DNA of 64,000 nucleotides from Woronichinia naegeliana WA131 (GTDB lineage: Bacteria; Cyanobacteriota; Cyanobacteriia; Cyanobacteriales; Microcystaceae), in assembly GCA_025370055.1 (NCBI GenBank), contig CP073041.1:2170001-2234000 (forward strand). The letters run 5' to 3'. The notes beneath the pieces are model-generated. The model worked only from the letters and a program-made list of their open reading frames with translations, was not told the origin of the DNA and searched no databases. Position numbers and translations under genes: made by a program. This document shows, piece by piece, positions 38,944 through 49,300 of this stretch; the first letter of the stretch is position 1, and every line of letters begins with the position of its first letter.

Positions 38944-39055
38944 AAAAGTGTTTCCCTGGGTTACGCTTTCATTATAACTATATGAAGAAGTAACTCTTGC
39001 TGTTAATTAATGCTCAAAAGAGCGATCGCTTTCTCCACTAGATTTACCTTCTCCA
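38944..39055 (-). pseudogene. Intergenic with second DUF2442 tail remnant
   Basis: Positions ~39005-39049 on the minus strand read GKSSGESDRSF then a stop, a third copy of the DUF2442 C-terminus seen at 38.2 and 45.4 kb. The rest is Uma2 upstream sequence. Confidence 0.55.
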
Positions 39056-39343
39056 TTTAAAAGGGATATACTCAACCACATTTATCCAATCATCTGGGGC
39101 TGAGGCTTTAGCAATAAATTCTAAATCTTTCACGAATTGACCAAATGTACCACCAAGCTAATGACCAAAAATTAAACCTGAAAAAAATTTTTCCTCTTAT
39201 TACCATGTTTATACTAAAACTCGAAAACGAATATCCTGGGTAAAAAGAACTCGATTCTGTTCTGTTGCCCTTGCTAATCATGCCGAAGTTGTACAATAAT
39301 AGCTTGGGGAATATGTACATCCATATAAAAGGCGATCGCCTAA
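39056..39343 (-). pseudogene. Decayed DUF5615 (PIN-like) gene copy
   Basis: Base-level match on the minus strand to the intact DUF5615 gene at 42908-43258, but the ATG has become a non-start, about 60 bases are missing in the middle and stops occur. No DUF433 partner is left beside it. This is a dead duplicate. Confidence 0.85.
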
Positions 39344-39420
39344 AACAAGTTCAGCCTTAACTTCAGATTTATTCATATTTCTAAACAAATTTTATTTATA
39401 ACAGTCAACTGTAACAAAAA

Positions 39421-40122
39421 ATGAAATCTCAAAATTGGTATGACAGACTTTCTCGATCCTGGCAACGATTTCTGGTCAATCCCTATCAGCATTTATTTTG
39501 GTCATTGATTCTGTTTTTTTTGGTTTTTATTGTTGTAGATGAAAACAATATTATCGGACGAATTAGTTTAATCATCCTATTTTTAGTAACGGTTTTATTT
39601 GTCATTGAAACCTTTAAAATACAACGAAAATTTTTAAATATTTTTAGAGCGATCGCAGTTTTATCTTTTATTTTTAGTTTAGTGGCAATTATTTTAGATT
39701 ATAGAAATAACAAGATACTTTATTTTTTGGGTCAAGTAATTGATTTAATTTTTATCGTGACTGCGGTTTTTCTTATTGTCCAAAAAATATTTTCTGACAC
39801 CAAAGTAACAGGAGATACCCTGCGCGGGGGAATTAGTGTTTATTTAATGTTAGGAATTGTCTGGTATCTAATTTATCAAATCATTTTGACAATTATTCCT
39901 CAAGCCTTTGTGGGAGACTTTAAGGGAGATATCAGTAGTTGTCAAATCTTTTATTTTAGTTTTGTAACTTTAACAACGGTCGGTTATGGAGATATTTTAC
40001 CCGCTCATAAAGCAACCATGATTATGTCAAATTTAGAGGCGATCGTCGGTCAACTTTATCCAGCCGTTATTATTGCGAGACTCGTGAGTTCATATACTGT
40101 CGAAAATTCTAATAATAAGTAA
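39421..40122 (+). CDS. Potassium channel family protein
   Basis: 233 residues. Five to six hydrophobic segments and a K+ selectivity filter TTVGYGD (T186-D191) between the last two (SVYLMLGIVWYLIYQIIL before; IMSNLEAIVGQLYPAVIIARL after). No voltage-sensor arginine ladder and no cytoplasmic regulatory domain after the pore. Probably an ungated or weakly voltage-dependent K+ conductance in the inner membrane. AT-rich compared with core genes. Convergent with the DUF4435 gene; no evidence for a functional link. Confidence 0.85.
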   Translation: MKSQNWYDRLSRSWQRFLVNPYQHLFWSLILFFLVFIVVDENNIIGRISLIILFLVTVLFVIETFKIQRKFLNIFRAIAVLSFIFSLVAIILDYRNNKILYFLGQVIDLIFIVTAVFLIVQKIFSDTKVTGDTLRGGISVYLMLGIVWYLIYQIILTIIPQAFVGDFKGDISSCQIFYFSFVTLTTVGYGDILPAHKATMIMSNLEAIVGQLYPAVIIARLVSSYTVENSNNK

Positions 40123-40233
40123 ATTCTAAATACGGCAGAAATCAATCAGTTTATGGCTAATCAGAATAATTAGAAATTTAGATAATCATTTATCGGAGAT
40201 CAAATTTTTAATAGAGAAATATTATCACAATTT

Positions 40234-41094
40234 TTATTCTGATGCGATCGCATTTAGGACTTGATAAGGGACATTTGTATTTTGCCAGTTTTGAATTAGA
40301 AAATAAAGTTGAGTCTGATAAAAATAGGATCTTTCATAAGCTAACCTGAGATCTCTTTCCAAATTCTCGGCTTTGACATCTGTTGGCTTACAAGTTCCCC
40401 AAGCTTTACAGAGTGCTAATGATAAAATCTGCATAATATCGTGACCACAACAAACTTGCGAGGGATCGTGTTCTTTATTCCTAAGTATTTCAATCTTTTC
40501 TTCAATTTCTTGATTAACTAATGATTGTTTTTGAGAATGATCTTTAATGGTTTTTATAAGATCTGAGTAATCGATTTCTAATGTATCTTTTTTGATAAAT
40601 TTACCAAAATCTAAACCTTCAAATCGTAAAGACAAATTGTTTTTCTGAGATATCCAACGTAAATAACCAATTTCTTGACCTATTTTTAACAAAATTTCTC
40701 TAATATTGTTGTCTTTGGTTTTTTCTTCACTGCCTCTTTCTTTAATTACTTTTTCTAATGCAGGTGTTTTTAGTATCATCACTTCTAAATCATGATCATC
40801 CGTTAATAAAATGTTGGGACTTTCAGGAAGATTATTTTCTAGGCGATCAAAATCAGCATCAACAACAGCGAATACTCCTGTAAATTTATCATTGTCCAAA
40901 ATTTTTATCGTATTAAGTGCTTGTTCTTTACCATCGGAGATCACAAATTCACAAGTTTCAGAATTCACAAAATTACTGTACACTAATTTATCACTGTGGC
41001 CTTCAACAATAAGAAATACTCCAGCAAAAGCATCCCTTCGTAATCGAATTTGATCCGCCCATCTATTAGGATTTTGTTGAATGTACTCTCTCAT
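40234..41094 (-). CDS. DUF4435/TOPRIM protein, AriB-like (candidate PARIS effector)
   Basis: 286 residues. The N-terminal TOPRIM-like core shows VFLIVEGHSDKLVY (E31), FAVVDADFD (D79, D81) and LTDDHDLEVMIL, the DUF4435 pattern. The start overlaps the upstream ATPase gene by 29 bp, so the two are translationally coupled. In the PARIS anti-phage system an AAA ATPase (AriA, ~450 aa) holds a DUF4435 TOPRIM nuclease (AriB, ~300 aa) that is released when phage anti-restriction proteins are sensed, causing abortive infection through tRNA cleavage. Size, order and domains fit. PARIS identity is inference; other OLD-like ATPase/TOPRIM pairs exist. Confidence 0.72.
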   Translation of the reverse strand: MREYIQQNPNRWADQIRLRRDAFAGVFLIVEGHSDKLVYSNFVNSETCEFVISDGKEQALNTIKILDNDKFTGVFAVVDADFDRLENNLPESPNILLTDDHDLEVMILKTPALEKVIKERGSEEKTKDNNIREILLKIGQEIGYLRWISQKNNLSLRFEGLDFGKFIKKDTLEIDYSDLIKTIKDHSQKQSLVNQEIEEKIEILRNKEHDPSQVCCGHDIMQILSLALCKAWGTCKPTDVKAENLERDLRLAYERSYFYQTQLYFLIQNWQNTNVPYQVLNAIASE

Positions 41095-42418
41095 TACTTA
41101 ATCCCTTTAATTCAATAGTTAAATCCCAGCGTCCATTAATAATATCAGGAGAGTGGGTTGCCAATAAAATGTCAATATCGGCTAATTTTACAATTTCTTG
41201 TAAGTCTTCTAAGAATTTGACTTGCCAACCAACATGAAGAGATATTTCAGGTTCATCAATAAAAATTAGAGAACCAGGCTTAACTTTAAATAATAATTCA
41301 TAAAGCATGACTAACTCATGTTGTTCTCCTGAAGATAAATCTGTAGGAGATAAAACTTCATCTTGGCTAGTTTTTAAAATAAAACCTTTGTCTTGATCAA
41401 TAACTAAAGTCTTATGAGTAAATCGTTGGTTAATGATTCTTTGAAAAACCTCTAATCTATAGGCAAAATCACTAAAAACATTCAGTTTTTTTTCTGTATC
41501 TTCAACATATAAAGATAGTAATTTACGAGTTGATTCATCAAGATTATCAGTGATTGGAAAATTGGAATCTTCTGTTTTTTCTAGAAGACCAACATTAATT
41601 AATTGGTGACGCTTTGTTTCTAAGTAAACAAGTTTTTGCCTTAATTGTTTTTCTGTTAGATCATTGGAGGCTTTTTTTTGTATGACTCTGATAGGAAACG
41701 TTCTGTCTAATGACTGCGAAAGCTTACCATATTCAGTATTTTGTGTTTGAATTTTATTAGTCAAATCAAAAGCATAGTGAATAACAATGTTATCGGTTAA
41801 AGTATTAGATTTATTATTAATAAGACGTTGGCATTCTATAAAATATAAAAAAATTGATTTCTGAATTATTTCCAATTTACTTTTCCCTATCTTTTTAAGT
41901 TCTTTTTCTTTAAGCTCAACTAACTTTATAAGTTCCAGCGATTGAATTTTATTTAGACTTAAAGTTCCCACAAAGTCACTATCTGCATTTTCTGTTATTT
42001 TGCGCAAATCGTCTAATTTCAATAATGTGTAATTAGAATTTTTAATATCTGATTGAATTATTAAATTATCAAGATAAAGCCATTCGCTGTTTTCGTTATT
42101 TTCTTCTATCTTATAAACCACTTCTCTGATAATGGATTTAAACCCTAATTCATCAGTTATTGAGTTTGAAAAAGTCTTGGCGTTTTGTTTTAAACAAATT
42201 GAAGTATTAAAGTCAAAATCAATTTTTATTTCTTGGAATGGAATGATAAGTAGTTCTGAATATTGACCATTAAATAATCCATTTATTAATCTTAAAATTG
42301 AAGTTTTTCCAACACCATTAATTCCATGAATAATTGTTATTCTTTCATCTAAATTGAGAGGAATTACATGGTCAAAAATGCCAAATAGTTTTGTAATTGA
42401 AATCTGTTTAATTCTCAT
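41066..42418 (-). CDS. AAA ATPase, AriA-like (candidate PARIS sensor)
   Basis: 450 residues. SMC/ABC-type ATPase: Walker A GINGVGKT at 32-39, signature LSSGEQ at 361-366, Walker B SLIFIDEPEISLH at ~384-395, and ATHSPDII with the switch His422. The middle (~130-350) is helical, as in AAA_15/OLD-type proteins. Partner of the overlapping DUF4435 gene. In PARIS the ATPase forms a hexamer trapping AriB. AT-rich codon use unlike flanking core genes supports acquisition. A tail-anchored coiled-coil gene lies 33 bp upstream on the same strand. Confidence 0.75.
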   Translation of the reverse strand: MRIKQISITKLFGIFDHVIPLNLDERITIIHGINGVGKTSILRLINGLFNGQYSELLIIPFQEIKIDFDFNTSICLKQNAKTFSNSITDELGFKSIIREVVYKIEENNENSEWLYLDNLIIQSDIKNSNYTLLKLDDLRKITENADSDFVGTLSLNKIQSLELIKLVELKEKELKKIGKSKLEIIQKSIFLYFIECQRLINNKSNTLTDNIVIHYAFDLTNKIQTQNTEYGKLSQSLDRTFPIRVIQKKASNDLTEKQLRQKLVYLETKRHQLINVGLLEKTEDSNFPITDNLDESTRKLLSLYVEDTEKKLNVFSDFAYRLEVFQRIINQRFTHKTLVIDQDKGFILKTSQDEVLSPTDLSSGEQHELVMLYELLFKVKPGSLIFIDEPEISLHVGWQVKFLEDLQEIVKLADIDILLATHSPDIINGRWDLTIELKGLSNERVHSTKS

Positions 42419-42451
42419 AAATTTAATGTAATTGTGAAAAGGCGATCGCCG

Positions 42452-42793
42452 TTAGGGATTAGATGATTTAGCCAAATAGGTAATCAACGCACCGATTAAT
42501 GCTCCTGATAAAGTCAAACCAATTTGCTTCCAATTTTTAAGTTCTCCCACTCTTTCCGCTAGATCAGGAATTTTTTGAACATAGGGCTGCTGACCAAGTA
42601 AAGTACCCTCTATTCTACTCATACGGCTTTCCAAGTTACTCATTTTTTCTTCTACTCTTTCCGTACTTACTTTAAGATTGACTATATCTGATTGAATAAC
42701 GGCTAATTGTCCAGATTGAACCCTTAACTGATCAGATTGAGCCAGTATTAAATCTTTAAGTTCCTTTAATTCACTTTTTGTCGCTGTTGACAT
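42452..42793 (-). CDS. Small tail-anchored coiled-coil protein (second paralogue)
   Basis: 113 residues: coiled coil (~10-85, LRVQSGQLAVIQSDIVNLKV and VEEKMSNLESRMSRIEG) then one C-terminal membrane helix (IGLTLSGALIGALITYL) and tail AKSSNP. Architecture and NP ending match the protein at 10407-10730. Lies 33 bp before the AriA-like gene in the same direction, so co-transcription is likely. Function unknown; such proteins are common in cyanobacteria. Confidence 0.7.
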   Translation of the reverse strand: MSTATKSELKELKDLILAQSDQLRVQSGQLAVIQSDIVNLKVSTERVEEKMSNLESRMSRIEGTLLGQQPYVQKIPDLAERVGELKNWKQIGLTLSGALIGALITYLAKSSNP

Positions 42794-42907
42794 AAAAACC
42801 TCTCAAATTTTTCAATTACGAAAATTTTTACTCCTGTGCTGACTACTCTAAGTTTAGTTTACATTGTTGTCGAACGCAATCCTGTGGATAGAGACTGTTT
42901 TTTATTT

Positions 42908-43258
42908 CTATTTAAAAGGGATATACTCAACCATATTTACCCAATCTTCTAGGTCTGAGGCTTTAGCAATAAATTCTAAATCTTTGACAAATTGACCAAT
43001 TGTACCGCCAAGCTGATGACCAAAAATTAAACCCGAAAAAATCTTTCCCTCTTGCTGCCAGGTTTGTGCCAACACTCGAAAACGGATATCCTGAGTAAAT
43101 AAAACTCGATTCAGTTCTGTCACTCTTGTTAATAATTCGGAATCAGGCAACTTTTGAGTGTCATCGTCAAAAGCAGTCAAAACATCAACTTTTCGCCGCC
43201 GAAGTTGTACGGTAATAGCTTGGGGAATATGTACATCCATATAAAAAGCGATCGCCAT
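42908..43258 (-). CDS. DUF5615 PIN-like protein (putative toxin)
   Basis: 116 residues. Typical DUF5615: FYMDVHIPQAITVQLRRR, the acidic VLTAFDDDT and RVLFTQDIRFRVLA, followed by GLIFGHQLGGTIGQFVKDLE. The family is a PIN-related predicted nuclease paired with DUF433. The start abuts the stop of DUF433 (positions 43258/43259), showing coupled translation. A decayed copy is at 39056-39343. Confidence 0.85.
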   Translation of the reverse strand: MAIAFYMDVHIPQAITVQLRRRKVDVLTAFDDDTQKLPDSELLTRVTELNRVLFTQDIRFRVLAQTWQQEGKIFSGLIFGHQLGGTIGQFVKDLEFIAKASDLEDWVNMVEYIPFK

Positions 43259-43570
43259 TTATAATAAACCTCTAGCTTTCATCCGAACATAAAAAGGAGA
43301 AGACACCGATTGATTCATTTCTAGTTGGGTTTGCTCCCACTCCTCCCGAATTTCAGTATCAATTTCTTCTTGATGGTCGAAGTAATAAGCCATGGCCGCA
43401 TGGGCTTCTGCAAGGGAAAGATAGGGATGCTGGTGACACATTTCTTCTACTGACCAACCGTAGGCAAGATAATCCATCACAATTTGTGCGACGCGAATAC
43501 GGGGAAAACGTTCTAAACAAGCGGAGGAATTTTTGAGTTTAGTGATATGGGGATAGTTAACAGTTAACAT
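43259..43570 (-). CDS. DUF433 protein (putative antitoxin)
   Basis: 103 residues with the DUF433 winged-helix pattern RIRVAQIVMDYLAYGWSVEE and HPYLSLAEAHAAMAYYFDHQ. DUF433 proteins are the presumed DNA-binding antitoxins of DUF433-DUF5615 modules. First gene of a two-gene operon. Confidence 0.85.
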   Translation of the reverse strand: MLTVNYPHITKLKNSSACLERFPRIRVAQIVMDYLAYGWSVEEMCHQHPYLSLAEAHAAMAYYFDHQEEIDTEIREEWEQTQLEMNQSVSSPFYVRMKARGLL

Positions 43571-43772
43571 AGTAGATTTTGGGTTAATGCAGATAGAATT
43601 TGGGAATTAATGATAAATTGATATTTCAAAACGAGATTGCTTTGATAAATTGTCGAAAAAAACTATTTTTCAAAAATCATAGTAATCTTTTTAGGAAACT
43701 TAATAACAACAGTAAGCTCAAGTTGTATATTTACATTTCCAAAAAACAGAAAAATATAGATGAGTAAAAGTT
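43571..43772. other. AT-rich spacer
   Basis: About 200 very AT-rich bases between the DUF433 promoter region and the 3' end of the cold-shock/nuclease gene. No gene or clear terminator seen. Confidence 0.4.
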
Positions 43773-45128
43773 TTAATTAGATTTCTTAAAATCAATTTTT
43801 TCTAAACAGGACAAAAAATTTGATGACAAATCTTCCTCTTCAATAATGTTGCTACGAAGCCGAATGTTAAAGAGCCAAATTAAATCATTGACTCCTATTT
43901 CCTTAACTTTAACATTTCCATAATCACTAATTTCTCTTGATTTTCCCTTGGTAATAATCCATACCTGACGATTTTTTCCAGCAATCTTAACTGTCTTCGT
44001 GTATGTAGAACCATTAGGTTTTTTAAGCTCAAAAGTGATTTGAGATTGATCAATTTTATTGACATAATTTTCAATCTGATCTTTTTTGAAATCTTCAAAT
44101 TGTTCTCTTAATGTACAATCATACATAACAGCTAAATTGCCAATAATAAAAAATCCATCACCTCTCCCAGCCTGGTTTTTAGAGTCATATTGATATAGTG
44201 AATGAATACCTATACATCTTAACAAAAGAAAAACACCATTTTCAAATTCAAAAGGATTAGTAATCTGTTGAATATTAGAAAAAACCTGAATAATCTGTTG
44301 AGAGATCAGATCTAATACAGGATCAATCTCAATTTTTTCTATTAATGGCTCAGTTAAGTTTTCAAAAACATTGTTATCATTGTCATTGGATATAAGTGAA
44401 ATTTTATTCGCGAATTTTTTACCATCATGGCTAAGACCAATATTAAAAGCAACTTTATCATTGACCCTAATATCTTTATACTCTATGTTTTTTAATTGCG
44501 TGGAAACAAAATAAATATCTTCATTTTGCTCTTTTAAAAAAATCCAACCAGATTGTTTTTCCTCTATAATGTTTTTTACATAACCTTCATACCTTGAATT
44601 TGAAGTTATAGGAGTAAAGTTTCTATTACTTTCCTGTTCATCTTCACTAGAGTCAATGACAATTATTTTATTTGCAAATCTAGCATTTTGCTTTGATATT
44701 CTTTCAATAAAACTTACCCGTTCACCAATTTTCAAGTCTGCAAATTCTCTATTTGTTAACTCTTGTGCTTTAAAGTAGCGATCTGCATTGTTATCATCAA
44801 CCTTAATAAAGCCATAGTTTTGATCTTCAAAAATACGACTTATACGCCCAATTAATCTCTCGTCTTTATGAACAATTGGCTTCGACAAAATAATTTTATT
44901 TGCGAAACTTAAGTCTCTATCAGGACTATGGTAGGGAATAAACTGTACTTGATCCCCAACAGAAAGATGCTCAAAAATAATGCCAATTAGTTGACTTTTG
45001 ACAAAGTAGAAGTCCTGATTCTCGTGCACTACTTTTATCCAGCCCGCCTTTCTCTCTGGAATAAGCTTGATAACTATCCCTTCTATTCGAGCATCTAAAT
45101 ATTTATCTTTATCAATGTGATAGGACAT
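43773..45128 (-). CDS. Triple cold-shock-like domain protein fused to a nuclease-like domain
   Basis: 451 residues from the ATG preceded by AGGGTG. Three OB-fold/cold-shock-like repeats occupy ~11-80, 90-158 and 180-247; each has a basic start, (A/Y/S)G(W/F)I(K/F) core strand (AGWIKV, YGFIKV, SGWIFL), a YF(V/K) pair and a closing RFANKI or similar. A C-terminal domain (~265-451) holds AGRGDGFFIIGNLAVMYDCT and LREQFEDFKKDQIENYVNKI, resembling PD-(D/E)xK nucleases (candidate D324, D337, K348), then VWIITKGKSREIS. Cold-shock domains bind single-stranded nucleic acid, so an RNA/ssDNA-targeted nuclease is plausible. I know no characterised protein with this layout. AT-rich. Confidence 0.6.
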   Translation of the reverse strand: MSYHIDKDKYLDARIEGIVIKLIPERKAGWIKVVHENQDFYFVKSQLIGIIFEHLSVGDQVQFIPYHSPDRDLSFANKIILSKPIVHKDERLIGRISRIFEDQNYGFIKVDDNNADRYFKAQELTNREFADLKIGERVSFIERISKQNARFANKIIVIDSSEDEQESNRNFTPITSNSRYEGYVKNIIEEKQSGWIFLKEQNEDIYFVSTQLKNIEYKDIRVNDKVAFNIGLSHDGKKFANKISLISNDNDNNVFENLTEPLIEKIEIDPVLDLISQQIIQVFSNIQQITNPFEFENGVFLLLRCIGIHSLYQYDSKNQAGRGDGFFIIGNLAVMYDCTLREQFEDFKKDQIENYVNKIDQSQITFELKKPNGSTYTKTVKIAGKNRQVWIITKGKSREISDYGNVKVKEIGVNDLIWLFNIRLRSNIIEEEDLSSNFLSCLEKIDFKKSN

Positions 45129-45230
45129 AGAAGACACCCTAGTTCACTGGTACTCTGTTGTCGGGAGAATTAATCCCAGAATTTGACTTGCCCCAATTTT
45201 ACCTGATTATAGTTGAGCAAGTACCTATTT

Positions 45231-45306
45231 GTCTTTAATTTAGTTTCTGTGTCTCGTCTGTCATTATTCTTACCCGAAGACGACACTTTAAGTATAAATT
45301 TAGAAT
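45231..45306 (-). pseudogene. Uma2 remnant
   Basis: On the minus strand SSSGKNNDRRDTETKLK matches the catalytic region of the Uma2 gene at 38.4-38.9 kb (SSGKDNERRDKETKLK). Only this block survives, next to the intact DUF2442 gene: the mirror of the arrangement at 38 kb, where Uma2 is intact and DUF2442 broken. Confidence 0.7.
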
Positions 45307-45341
45307 CTTTGTTTTGCAAGTGTTTAAAAACTAATTTTCGT

Positions 45342-45641
45342 TTAAGAAATTTGGCGTGTTATCAACCAACGCTTAAAAGAGCGATCGCTTTCCCCACTAG
45401 ATTTACCTGCCAATAAACCGTCAATGCCAATATGTTCATCAAGATCATCCCAGGCGATCGCGTAACCATCTCCCAAAATTTCCCAGTTTTCTCTTTCTTT
45501 TTGAGTTGCATGAAGTAGGCGAGGATACCAAGATAAAGGAATAATTAAACTGCGCCCATCTACCAAATTTACGATTAACTTTTCATCGGTGACTTCAATT
45601 TGGGTAGCGAGGGGGTCAGTTTCAAGCATCAAAGTAGTCAT
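45342..45641 (-). CDS. DUF2442 protein
   Basis: 99 residues. DUF2442 signature: LIVNLVDGRSLIIPLSWYPR, then IAWDDLDEHIGIDGLLAG. These small proteins are usually encoded with DUF4160 and are thought to form toxin-antitoxin-like pairs, DUF2442 being the presumed DNA-binding partner. Starts inside the DUF4160 3' end (20-bp overlap). C-terminal fragments of the same gene lie at 38.2 and 39.0 kb. Confidence 0.85.
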   Translation of the reverse strand: MTTLMLETDPLATQIEVTDEKLIVNLVDGRSLIIPLSWYPRLLHATQKERENWEILGDGYAIAWDDLDEHIGIDGLLAGKSSGESDRSFKRWLITRQIS

Positions 45642-45858
45642 GCCAAGCCTCCAATAATGTTTGTTCGTAAGTTTCTACCAATTGTAAAATATCATTTAGT
45701 TCATGATCTTTAAAACCTCGATTTTTGGATAAAGAAATAGGTTGAAGCCAGAATTTGACTAATTGGCGATCGCGTCTAACATGAATATGGGGTGGTTCAC
45801 CTTTATCAGAACTAAAAAAGATAAAATTGTAAGGGCCGACTTGACAAACGGTAGGCAT
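45622..45858 (-). CDS. DUF4160 protein
   Basis: 78 residues starting MPTVCQVGPYNFIFFSSDKG, with the family motif EPPHIHVRRD and FWLQPISLSKNRGF. Paired and overlapping with DUF2442. Biochemical activity unknown. An in-frame TTG three codons upstream is a less likely start. Confidence 0.85.
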   Translation of the reverse strand: MPTVCQVGPYNFIFFSSDKGEPPHIHVRRDRQLVKFWLQPISLSKNRGFKDHELNDILQLVETYEQTLLEAWHDYFDA

Positions 45859-45878
45859 TTTTTTCAATAATTATTGCC

Positions 45879-45901
45879 AAGGTGGGAATTTCACCCACCT
45901 T
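45879..45901 (-). terminator. Hairpin between thiC and DUF4160
   Basis: Perfect 8-bp stem AAGGTGGG/CCCACCTT with a 7-base loop just after the thiC stop. No immediate U-run follows, so termination could be weak or the hairpin could protect the 3' end. Confidence 0.5.
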
Positions 45902-45913
45902 CATTTTAACCCA

Positions 45914-47390
<1,477 letters not shown>

Positions 47391-47910
47391 TTAAGGAGAA
47401 ATTGTAGCATTATTTTGGGGTTTGTCGAAGGGATGGTTAGATTAGTTAAAATTTACAGATTTTTTTCTATGAGTCGTGTAGGGTATAAGGTTATGAATCA
47501 CGTTAGCTCTCTTGAAATTGTCTCCTTCGTTAAATCATCAAAGAGGTTAAATCCTGCTAAAATAGCTTGAGTGACGTTAACTAAATTGCATTGTTGCTCA
47601 ATTTTAATTAATATTTATGACTATTAAAAATTTACAGTTTATTGTCAAGCTTTGTCTCAAAAAACCTGCTCAATGTCGATATTTATGGCGATGGTTTAAG
47701 AGCTTACCAGACAATTATTTAATTGAAAATCAATTGCCTTGGTTAGTATTTGCTGCCATTGATTTTTTAGAAGATTTAGACTTAAAAGGTAAAAAAGTAT
47801 TTGAATATGGCAGTGGTGGCTCAACTCTATTTTGGCTTCGCAAAGGGGCTAATTGCGTTTCCTTAGAGCATGATCGCAGCTGGTATGAAAAAATGAAACC
47901 CCTTTTAGAG

Positions 47911-49300
47911 GGGTGTGACCTTTAGTTGATGAAGGAAAAGAAAAGTGTTAACATGGGATGAAAAGTGACAAAGAGGAAACAATGATGACAGCAAAACTAA
48001 TTAATGTAGAGGGTTCAAAGATAAAAATAGAACTAACATTAGAACTCAGTCGTTCAATGTTGGATACAGAAATAAATATTCAAAAAGGCTTAAACGAAGT
48101 AGGTTGCATCGCCAGCAAAGAAGCCTTGAAATATTTAGATACAGATGGTTCACCCTTAAAAATCGGTGAAGAAATCTGGAAGAGTAAGGGAGAGCAACCG
48201 AAAGAATATCAAACACCTTATGGTGAGGTTATAGTGAATCGTCATGTATATCAGCGTTCACCTTTGAGGAAAAACGTATTGCCCCTTAGAAAGAGAAGCA
48301 AGGATAATCATAACATCAACGCCATTATTGGCAAAACAGGTATCCTCAAAAATGTCAGGGATGGCAGGCAAAGAGGTGAAAAATGATTTATTAGAAAATC
48401 ATGGTAGAAAAGTAGCGCTATCCTATATCCAAAGATTGAGTGAAGCAGTAGGAAGTGTGGTACAGGCAAAAGAAGAAGCGTGGAGTTATGCCCCGCCCAA
48501 GGAGGATAGCCAAATTGCAACAGTGGGAATAGGATTAGATGGAACCTGTATGCTGATGTGTGAGGATGGCTACCGTGAAGCAATGGTGGGAACCGTTTCC
48601 CTATACGATAGTGAAGGCGAACGTCAACCTACAATCTATCTAGGTGCGGCACCAGAGTATGGAAAAAAGAGTTTTCTAGAAAGATTAGAAAGAGAAATTG
48701 AGCGAGCGAAAAACCGTTATCCAGAGGCAAAATTTGTCGGTATAGCAGATGGTGCAGAATCAAATTGGAAGTTTTTAGAAAAGCAGACGGAAGAACAGAT
48801 ATTAGATTTCTATCATGCCTCTGGTTACTTAGGTGCCTTGGCAGAAGCGTTGCATCCGAATACCGTGTCAAAACAAAAAGAATGGTTGACTGAAAATTGT
48901 CGAGAACTCAAGCATGAAAAAGGAAAAGCAGGAGAACTGCTAAATCTGATGAAAGAAGTCAAAGAAGAAAAAAGTCATTCTAAGAATCTTACCGAGAAAC
49001 TACAAGCGGCGATTACTTATTACGAGAATCATCAGCATCAAATGGATTATGCTGAATACTTAGAGAAAAAGTATCCGATTGGTTCAGGTGTTACGGAAGC
49101 AGCTTGTAAGACGTTGGTCAAACAACGATTATGTTGTTCAGGGATGCGATGGAAGGAAAAAGGAGCAGGAATTATTTTGAGCCTACGAGCTTTGGTATTG
49201 ACGAAGGAACGATGGAGTCAATTTTGGGCAAAACTTGATCAATATGGGTTCCCTGTAGAACCCTGATTACAACAGCTTTTATCAACTAAAGGTCGCACCC
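47911..49300 (+). mobile_element. ISKra4-type insertion sequence, copy 2 (1390 bp)
   Basis: Same ends as copy 1 (GGGTGTGACC left, GGTCGCACCC right), flanked by TTTTAGAG duplicated at 47903-47910 and 49301-49308. Differs from copy 1 by roughly a dozen substitutions, mostly in the 3' half, and lacks its 7-bp duplication. Inserted in a methyltransferase gene. Confidence 0.95.
47958..49266 (+). CDS. ISKra4-family transposase in two overlapping frames
   Basis: ORF A (to 48386) and ORF B (open from ~48268 to 49266) overlap. Family homology leaves A after HVYQRSP and resumes in B at GKTYCPLEREARIII, so a net +1 shift at AGGAAAAACG (48267-48276) is needed for a ~435-residue transposase. B carries the DDE segments GIGLDGTCMLM, FVGIADGAESNW and the C-terminal YPIGSGVTEAACKTLVKQR. 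Both complete copies share this arrangement: either a programmed shift or a defective element moved in trans. Confidence 0.75.

Noticed and set aside
39421-41094. Potassium channel as effector of the PARIS-like pair
   Set aside because: The channel is on the opposite strand and convergent, so there is no operon evidence; treated as an independent gene.
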